Assembly (NCBI GenBank): GCA_964556005.1
Contig: CAZKUR010000027.1
Span: 1-47,162, forward strand
DNA: 47,162 bases
From: CAZKUR01 sp964556005
GTDB lineage: Bacteria; Bacteroidota; Ignavibacteria; Ignavibacteriales; Ignavibacteriaceae
Direction: 5' to 3'
Shown here in pieces: positions 41,972 through 47,162 of this stretch. Each line of letters opens with the position of its first letter. The first letter of the stretch is position 1. Position numbers and translations under genes: made by a program. The notes beneath the pieces are model-generated. The model was given only the letters and a program-made list of their open reading frames with translations, searched no databases and was not told the DNA's origin.

Positions 41972-43596
41972 TGGAAATGAAAACAGATGTATTGGTGATC
42001 GGAAGCGGAATTGCTGGTTTATTTTCTGCCTTAAAAATTTCGGAATATGCCGACGTTGTTTTAGTTACAAAAAAAAATAAAGCGGAATCAAATACCAACT
42101 ATGCTCAAGGTGGGATTGCTTCGGTCATTGATAGCACCGATACTTTTGAAAAACATATTCAAGATACACTGATTGCGGGAGCAGGACTCTGCCATGAAGA
42201 TGCTGTTACAATTATGGTTGAAGAAGGTCCTTCAAGAATTTATGATTTGATAGACATCGGGACGAAATTTACTAAAAAAAACGGGAAATTAGACCTTGCT
42301 AAAGAAGGCGGCCATTCTATGGCGCGAATTGTACATGCAAAAGATTTTACAGGAAAAGAAATAGAAAGAGCCTTAATTGAAGGAGTTAATTCAAAAAAAA
42401 ATATACAAATACTGGAAAATGTTGTAGCAATTGATTTACTTACGGAGCACAATATCCATCGGTTAAAAAATCAACCATTGGATAATAGAAATTGTTGGGG
42501 TGCTTACGTCCTTGATTGTTCAAAAAATGAAGTCATAAAAATAACTTCCAAGGTAACTATGTTGGCTACCGGCGGAATAGGCCAGGTTTATCTGCATACG
42601 ACAAACCCTGGAATTGCCACCGGTGATGGTTTTGCTATGGCATACCGTGCGGGAGCAAAGATTGGGGATATGGAGTTCGTCCAGTTTCATCCGACTTCAT
42701 TATTTGCCGCGGGGAAAAATAATTCATTTAAAACTCCATCTTTTTTAATATCAGAAGCAGTTCGCGGATTTGGCGGATTATTAAAGACAAAAAGCGGCGA
42801 ACAGTTCATGCAGAATTATGATGCGAGAAGGGAACTTGCGCCAAGAGATATTGTTGCGCGTGCAATTGACAATGAATTGAAAAAAAGGGGAGACGAATAT
42901 GTTTATCTCGATATCACTCATAAAAGTGCAGATGAAATTATTGAACATTTTCCGAACATATATGAGAATTGTAAAAAAACAGGAATCGATATTACAAAAG
43001 CAATGATTCCGGTTGTGCCTGCGGCGCATTATGCATGTGGCGGTGTCGTGGTCGATAAATTTGCAAGAACTTCGTTAAGAGGCTTGTTTGCATGCGGTGA
43101 GGTTTCCATGACCGGCGTTCATGGAGCTAACAGACTTGCCAGCAATTCACTTTTGGAAGCTGTAGTTTTTGCATATAGAGCCTCTGATAAAATACAAGGA
43201 TTCCTAAAAGATTATTCCTCTAAAATACCTGAAATACCCGATTGGGACGATTCCGGTACTTTAAGTGCGGATGAAAGAATTTTAATTACTCACAGCGTTA
43301 AAGAAGTTAAACAAATTATGTGGGATTACGTGGGCATTGTTCGGTCAAATAACCGTTTGGAAAGAGCATTTAGAAGAACACATAATTTATACGACGAAAC
43401 GGAAAATCTTTACAAAAGGACAAAAATCTTCCAGGAAATTTTAGAGCTTAGAAATTTAATTACATGTGCTCACATGATAATTAAGTCCGCAATGCTTAGA
43501 CACGAAAGTCGTGGACTACATTATACTTTGGATTATCCGACAAAAGATGATTCACAACTACCACAGGATACTATATTACAGAATACAAATCCATAG
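41971..43596 (+). CDS. nadB: L-aspartate oxidase
   Basis: 541 aa flavoprotein that oxidises aspartate to iminoaspartate, the first step of NAD synthesis. An FAD Rossmann motif (VLVIGSGIAGLF), the NYAQGGIASV loop, QFHPTSLF, SEAVRGFGG and VHGANRLASNSLLEAV are all typical of NadB, and the protein is a full-length member. It shares one base with the preceding aminotransferase stop, a sign of coupled translation. nadA and nadC are not in this window. Confidence 0.96.
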   Translation: MEMKTDVLVIGSGIAGLFSALKISEYADVVLVTKKNKAESNTNYAQGGIASVIDSTDTFEKHIQDTLIAGAGLCHEDAVTIMVEEGPSRIYDLIDIGTKFTKKNGKLDLAKEGGHSMARIVHAKDFTGKEIERALIEGVNSKKNIQILENVVAIDLLTEHNIHRLKNQPLDNRNCWGAYVLDCSKNEVIKITSKVTMLATGGIGQVYLHTTNPGIATGDGFAMAYRAGAKIGDMEFVQFHPTSLFAAGKNNSFKTPSFLISEAVRGFGGLLKTKSGEQFMQNYDARRELAPRDIVARAIDNELKKRGDEYVYLDITHKSADEIIEHFPNIYENCKKTGIDITKAMIPVVPAAHYACGGVVVDKFARTSLRGLFACGEVSMTGVHGANRLASNSLLEAVVFAYRASDKIQGFLKDYSSKIPEIPDWDDSGTLSADERILITHSVKEVKQIMWDYVGIVRSNNRLERAFRRTHNLYDETENLYKRTKIFQEILELRNLITCAHMIIKSAMLRHESRGLHYTLDYPTKDDSQLPQDTILQNTNP

Positions 43597-43695
43597 CAAA
43601 TTTTTATGTAAAACGAGAAACGGTGACTCTCTTTGATTTTAACCTCCCTTCTTAAGTAATATACAAAATTATGTTTATACATAATCTTTTTTTTA

Positions 43696-44637
43696 TTAAT
43701 TATCAGTTGATATATCTGAATCCTTAAAAATATATTTCATTATTGCTCCGTATCTATTTCCTTTCGAACTCACCTTCACTTTTTTTATTACTAACAATTC
43801 CATGATGCCTAATAAAATGATTGCTCCTGTGAGAATCAGATCTTCTCTTCCTTCTACTACAGATGAGTAATTAGATTTAATTTGATTAGTACTCAAAGGC
43901 GATAGCTTTTCAATCAAACCTTTGATTTCTTCAGAAGATAAATAGCTCCCTTCAATTTTATCTTCGTCATATTCCTTCAAATTCATTTTCATACAGACAA
44001 GAGTAGTTGGAGTGCCCGCGATAGCAATTGCAACATCGGCTTGGAACTTTATTTTTTGAAGTTCATTTAATTTTTCCTTTATGATGCTTTCCAATTTTAA
44101 AATTTCTGATTGTAGCGGCGGATCATGCTTCAGAAATTCTTCCGTTAAGCTGACAACTCCGACATCAAAGCTTTTTTTAAATTCAATTTTGTTGCGGTGG
44201 CCGTAAATAATTTCAGTGCTGCCGCCGCCAATATCAATAACAAGGTTTTTTATTCCAGTATGACCTTCTGAAGTTGATCCCAAAAATGATAATTCGGCTT
44301 CTTCTTCTCCCGAAATTATTTGAATATTAAAGTTTAATTCTTTTCTAACTCTTTTTATAATATCATCTGAATTTTCCGCAGATCTAAGAGCTTTCGTTCC
44401 CGTTATTATAATTTTTTTGCACTGGAATTCAGTGATTATTTCTTTGTATTGCCTTAATGAATCTAAAAGTCTTTGAATATTTTCTTCCGGAATTTCATTG
44501 TCCGGGAGCAAGCCCTTCCCGATTCTTGGGATGGAGTAAAAATTCTTCAAGGTTTTTATCTCATTCCTTGCTTTATTTACAACTGCAATAAGCAAAAGAA
44601 CGGTATTGGTTCCTATATCTATTGAGGCAATAATCAT
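43696..44637 (-). CDS. Ppx/GppA exopolyphosphatase-like protein
   Basis: 313 aa. It is an ASKHA-fold phosphatase with an N-terminal DIGTNTVLLLI phosphate-1 motif, SGEEEAELSFLGS, and the phosphate-2 motif in VIDIGGGSTEIIYG. Length 313 corresponds to the two core domains without the HD-like C-terminal extension of longer Ppx. It removes the terminal phosphate of polyphosphate, or of pppGpp in some members. It is divergent from the membrane gene at 44676, with only 38 bases between their starts, so the promoters overlap. Convergent with nadB. Confidence 0.9.
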   Translation of the reverse strand: MIIASIDIGTNTVLLLIAVVNKARNEIKTLKNFYSIPRIGKGLLPDNEIPEENIQRLLDSLRQYKEIITEFQCKKIIITGTKALRSAENSDDIIKRVRKELNFNIQIISGEEEAELSFLGSTSEGHTGIKNLVIDIGGGSTEIIYGHRNKIEFKKSFDVGVVSLTEEFLKHDPPLQSEILKLESIIKEKLNELQKIKFQADVAIAIAGTPTTLVCMKMNLKEYDEDKIEGSYLSSEEIKGLIEKLSPLSTNQIKSNYSSVVEGREDLILTGAIILLGIMELLVIKKVKVSSKGNRYGAIMKYIFKDSDISTDN

Positions 44638-44675
44638 AGATTTTTTTTATTTTAAGTTATTAAAATATATCCCTT

Positions 44676-45200
44676 ATGAGAAATTTAAACAGATCAGCTA
44701 AAACCTTTTTATATATATCCATCCTTTCAGGCATACTCTGGCTGGGCGCATATCTTATTAAATTATTTTTACTTTATTACCTGTTCCAGGAAAAAGATTT
44801 TGCTTTAAAAACTTACCTGAACAATCAAAATCTACCCGGAATTTTATCATCTTTTTTACCTCTTTTTGCGACACCAATTATTTTATTTTCTATATTTATC
44901 ATTTTTTTCATTCTCTTCTTAGTCACCGGTAAAATAAGCCTAAAAGTAAACGGGTGGCTGTTCATTTCGACAATTTTAATTTTTATAACATGCCCGTTTG
45001 AAATTTATCTGATGACAATAGATTATAAAATATTCTCGTTACTCAACTCAGGCAAGTTTATCCCGGGAGAAATTATTCATCTAATTATTAAAAGATTTAC
45101 CGTATTCAGCAGCTTCTCAATAATTGAAATTGCTTGTTATGCCGCAGTGGTTTTTCTTTTCGTCTTTCAGCCGTTAAAAAAGGTTCAAATAGAAAAATGA
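44676..45200 (+). CDS. Four-TM membrane protein, unknown
   Basis: 174 aa with four hydrophobic spans (about 10-33, 62-85, 92-112, 140-165). The start ATG lies 38 bases from the divergent ppx start. The end overlaps the next gene by four bases (ATGA). Short basic loops predict a cytoplasmic N-terminus. I do not recognise the family. Its position in front of aroQ and its coupled reading suggest cotranscription, not functional linkage. Confidence 0.65.
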   Translation: MRNLNRSAKTFLYISILSGILWLGAYLIKLFLLYYLFQEKDFALKTYLNNQNLPGILSSFLPLFATPIILFSIFIIFFILFLVTGKISLKVNGWLFISTILIFITCPFEIYLMTIDYKIFSLLNSGKFIPGEIIHLIIKRFTVFSSFSIIEIACYAAVVFLFVFQPLKKVQIEK

Positions 45201-45469
45201 AAATTAAAGAAAAAGAATTTGAAGAAACTATACTTGAATTAAAAGATATTGCCAAACAACTTGGTGCAGATGTTCGTTTTGAGAAAGGAGATTTTAAAGG
45301 CGGCTATTGCCTGCTGAAGGAAAATAAAATAATCGTAATAAATAAATTCGCAGGGATTCAGAGGAAAGTAATGATTTTGTCCGCCGCACTTAAAGAAATT
45401 GGCGTTGATCAAATTTACCTTGCTCCCAGGATTAGAGAAATAATTGATGAAATGGCTGAAATGCAATGA
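45197..45469 (+). CDS. Small conserved protein, unknown
   Basis: 90 aa from the ATG at 45197, which overlaps the previous stop in ATGA. A longer frame from 45134 would overlap the membrane gene and is less likely. It is a compact alpha-beta protein: an initial helix (EEFEETILELKDIAKQLGAD-like), strands VRFEKGDFKGGYCLLKENKI and IIVINKF, and a final helix pair. The Gly-Gly-Tyr-Cys strand is a strong feature. It has no known domain that I recognise. It overlaps aroQ by four bases, so it is coupled to it. Confidence 0.65.
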   Translation: MKIKEKEFEETILELKDIAKQLGADVRFEKGDFKGGYCLLKENKIIVINKFAGIQRKVMILSAALKEIGVDQIYLAPRIREIIDEMAEMQ

Positions 45470-45906
45470 AAATACTTGTAATTAACGGACCGAATCTAAA
45501 CAGGCTTGGAGACAGAAATAAAATCCAATACGGCAGATTAACATTAAAAGAAATTGAAAGCTTATTAACCACTGAATTTCCTGAGATGGCATTTACTTTT
45601 TACCAATCGAATTCCGAAGGCGAAATAATAGATCAAATACAAAATGCTCCGAGAGTATATGACGGAATAATTATAAATCCCGGAGGATATGCACATACAT
45701 CTGTTGCAATACGTGATGCATTGGAAGACTGTAGCATCCCGAAAATTGAAGTTCATCTTTCGCATATTGTTACAAGAGAAGATTACAGGCAAAACTTGAT
45801 AACTGCTTCTGCTTGCGACGGTTACATATCGGGATTTAAAGAAAATAGTTATTTATCGGCAGCATACTTATTAATCAAATACCTGAACGGAGGAAAGAAG
45901 ATTTGA
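45466..45906 (+). CDS. aroQ: 3-dehydroquinate dehydratase, type II
   Basis: 146 aa, the usual length for the dodecameric type II enzyme of the shikimate pathway. INGPNLNRLG opens the protein. Tyr22 in QYGRL is the catalytic residue of the flexible lid. INPGGYAHTSVAIRDAL carries the active His and Asn. IEVHLSHI follows, and the final lid residues read SACDGYISGF. It overlaps the gene before (ATGA) and the gene after (TTGA), so three products are translated in close series. Confidence 0.96.
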   Translation: MKILVINGPNLNRLGDRNKIQYGRLTLKEIESLLTTEFPEMAFTFYQSNSEGEIIDQIQNAPRVYDGIIINPGGYAHTSVAIRDALEDCSIPKIEVHLSHIVTREDYRQNLITASACDGYISGFKENSYLSAAYLLIKYLNGGKKI

Positions 45907-46586
45907 TAAAAGCAGTAATATTCGATTTGGATAATACTCTCGTAGATTTTATGAAGATGAAACGGAGAGCAATCGAAGAGGCAATACCGGCTATGATTGA
46001 TGCCGGTCTTGAAATTACACAGCAAAAAGCCAACAAGGTAATTGACGAAATTTATAAAGAACATGGAATTGAATACCAGCAGGTATTCGATGAGTTTTTA
46101 AGAAGAGTGTTGAACAGAGTCGACTACAAAATTTTATCGGCTGGTATTGTTGCTTACCGCAGGGCGAGAGAAGCTGCACTGATTCCATATCCGCATGTTT
46201 ATTCTACTCTAAACAAGCTTATTAAAATGGGAATGCAAATGGGAGTTTTATCGGACGCTCCTGTTAAAGAAGCATGGCTGCGTTTGGCATTTCTGAATTT
46301 CCATCACATTTTTGATGTAGTTGTAACTTTTGAGGATACAGGTGAAAGAAAGCCAAGTCCGAAACCTTTTTTGAAAATGCTGGAAAGGCTTGTAGTAGAA
46401 CCGGGTGAAGCGTTAATGGTAGGGGATTGGGTTGAAAGGGATATAATTGGAGCAAAAAATATCGGTATGAAGACTGCGTTTGCAAGGTATGGAGATACGT
46501 TTGATACCAAAGAACATAACTCGGATTACGAGTTAAACGACATTTCAGAGCTAATTGATATTATTAGACAGGAAAATAGATTATAA
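45903..46586 (+). CDS. HAD superfamily phosphatase (YjjG/HAD-IA type)
   Basis: 227 aa from a TTG at 45903 that overlaps the aroQ stop. HAD motif I is at the N-terminus (VIFDLDNTL, nucleophile Asp8 and acid Asp10). A helical cap covers about 20-95. Motif II is in VLSDAPVKE. The Lys and the final acid motif are in GERKPSPKPF and MVGDWVERDIIGAKN. All catalytic residues are present. YjjG-like HADs hydrolyse nucleotides or sugar phosphates; the substrate cannot be called from the sequence. Confidence 0.9.
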   Translation: MIKAVIFDLDNTLVDFMKMKRRAIEEAIPAMIDAGLEITQQKANKVIDEIYKEHGIEYQQVFDEFLRRVLNRVDYKILSAGIVAYRRAREAALIPYPHVYSTLNKLIKMGMQMGVLSDAPVKEAWLRLAFLNFHHIFDVVVTFEDTGERKPSPKPFLKMLERLVVEPGEALMVGDWVERDIIGAKNIGMKTAFARYGDTFDTKEHNSDYELNDISELIDIIRQENRL

Positions 46587-46677
46587 GTTTTACTTAAAGC
46601 AATAAATTATTTCACTCAGAAAAGTTGATAATAAACATTCAATTAGTTATTTTTCTCTCGAAATTATTTGAGATGTC

Positions 46678-47073
46678 ATGAAAGACCTTTCCATAAAGAA
46701 ACTTTACTACTCAATAAGTGAAGTCAGTAAAATCACTGAAATCGAACAGTACGTTCTCAGGTACTGGGAAACGGAATTTGAACAGCTTAAACCACAGAAG
46801 AACCGTGCTGGAAACAGGATTTACACAAATAAAGACATCCAGCTGATTTTGAAGATAAAAGACCTGCTCAGAGAAAAAAAATATACAATTGAAGGTGCAA
46901 AAAATATTTTAGAAGGATTTACTCCCGAGAAAGAACAGAAAATCGAAGAAGCGGAAGAGACAGTTGAAGAAGAGAAAAAGGTCTCTGAAAAAACAATAAA
47001 AGATAACGAAGCTATAAAAAAAGACCTTGAAGAAATAAAAAGTATTCTACAACTTGTACTATCGAAATTATAA
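46678..47073 (+). CDS. MerR-family transcriptional regulator
   Basis: 131 aa. The N-terminal MerR winged HTH is clear (YYSISEVSKITEIEQYVLRY, then WETEFEQLKPQKNRAGNRIY and TNKDIQLILKIKDLL), followed by a helix (EKKYTIEGAKNILEGF) and a long charged coiled coil that ends the protein. There is no effector-binding domain, as in the short MerR proteins of Bacteroidota. It probably acts as a dimer on a local or global promoter. tRNA-Pro begins six bases after its stop, so the two may share a transcript. Confidence 0.88.
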   Translation: MKDLSIKKLYYSISEVSKITEIEQYVLRYWETEFEQLKPQKNRAGNRIYTNKDIQLILKIKDLLREKKYTIEGAKNILEGFTPEKEQKIEEAEETVEEEKKVSEKTIKDNEAIKKDLEEIKSILQLVLSKL

Positions 47074-47078
47074 AGGAT

Positions 47079-47152
47079 CGGAACGTGGCGCAGCCCGGTA
47101 GCGTACCTGAATGGGGTTCAGGTGGTCGTGGGTTCAAATCCCACCGTTCCGA
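47079..47152 (+). tRNA. tRNA-Pro (GGG anticodon)
   Basis: The acceptor stem CGGAACG (47079-47085) pairs with CGTTCCG (47145-47151); the C1-G72 pair is typical of bacterial tRNA-Pro. The anticodon arm CCTGA-ATGGGGT-TCAGG carries GGG. The T arm TGGG-TTCAAAT-CCCA is complete. The discriminator A is at 47152 and no CCA is encoded (CTA follows), so CCA would be added after transcription, unlike the tRNA-Arg in this window. Confidence 0.95.
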
Positions 47153-47162
47153 CTAGTTGAAA

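Noticed and set aside
1..47162. CRISPR arrays, intact insertion sequences or phage genes
   Set aside because: No regular short repeat arrays, transposases, integrases or phage structural proteins were seen on either strand.

Overview
The window is 47 kb of an AT-rich bacterial chromosome. I infer a member of the Ignavibacteria or a close relative in the Bacteroidota/Chlorobiota group. The signs are the folP-cdaA neighbourhood, a DUF5683 protein behind parAB, the acetylase branch of the diaminopimelate pathway, frequent TTG/GTG starts, and beta-barrel and FG-GAP style surface proteins. The assignment rests on gene content alone, not on a marker-gene comparison. There are no rRNA genes, intact IS elements, phage genes or CRISPR arrays. 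Two tRNA genes are present: Arg-ACG at 21.6 kb and Pro-GGG at the right edge.

Region 1 (1-13.7 kb, accessory). Two paralogous membrane proteins stand out, one cut by the left edge (minus strand) and one complete (3.6-5.7 kb). Each joins a helical N-terminus, a Lon-type (S16-like) peptidase domain with a plausible Ser-Lys dyad, one membrane span and an outer FG-GAP/VCBS-type region. The complete copy is followed by two unrecognised genes that weakly resemble a sigma-like protein and a zinc-less anti-sigma-like protein. Around them lie a DUF6790 membrane protein, a secreted beta-rich protein, a two-TM protein, a 32-aa membrane peptide, a HEAT-like protein, a membrane-anchored subtilase, an S9 peptidase lipoprotein and an exported DinB-like protein.

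Region 2 (13.7-16 kb, decayed). This stretch holds nested palindromic repeats, an isoprenylcysteine-methyltransferase-like membrane protein, a broken outer-membrane barrel gene and the N-terminal remnant of a GNAT acetyltransferase with an in-frame TAG.

Region 3 (16-21.4 kb, signalling). Three overlapping genes encode a histidine kinase with a degenerate receiver and four PAS-like domains, a REC-HDOD protein, and a REC protein with an HD-GYP-like domain that has lost its HD motif. Then come tRNA-Arg and a minus-strand run of three small genes (57-aa membrane protein, 64-aa protein, TPR protein).

Region 4 (23.2-28.3 kb, lysine/DAP). The order is dapA, dapB, dapH, a broken YdeI/OmdA-like pseudogene, lysC and an M20 deacetylase. 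Together they give most of the acetylase route to meso-DAP and lysine.

Region 5 (28.4-47.2 kb, mostly housekeeping). On the minus strand are an RqcH/NFACT protein and a POT peptide transporter. A plus-strand operon follows: PASTA protein, rpe, folP, cdaA, glycosyltransferase and a short CHAD protein. After it come a UPF0173 hydrolase; parA-parB-DUF5683-zinc-ribbon membrane protein; argD-like aminotransferase with nadB; a Ppx/GppA phosphatase (minus); and a tightly overlapping set of membrane protein, small conserved protein, aroQ and HAD phosphatase, followed by a MerR regulator and tRNA-Pro.
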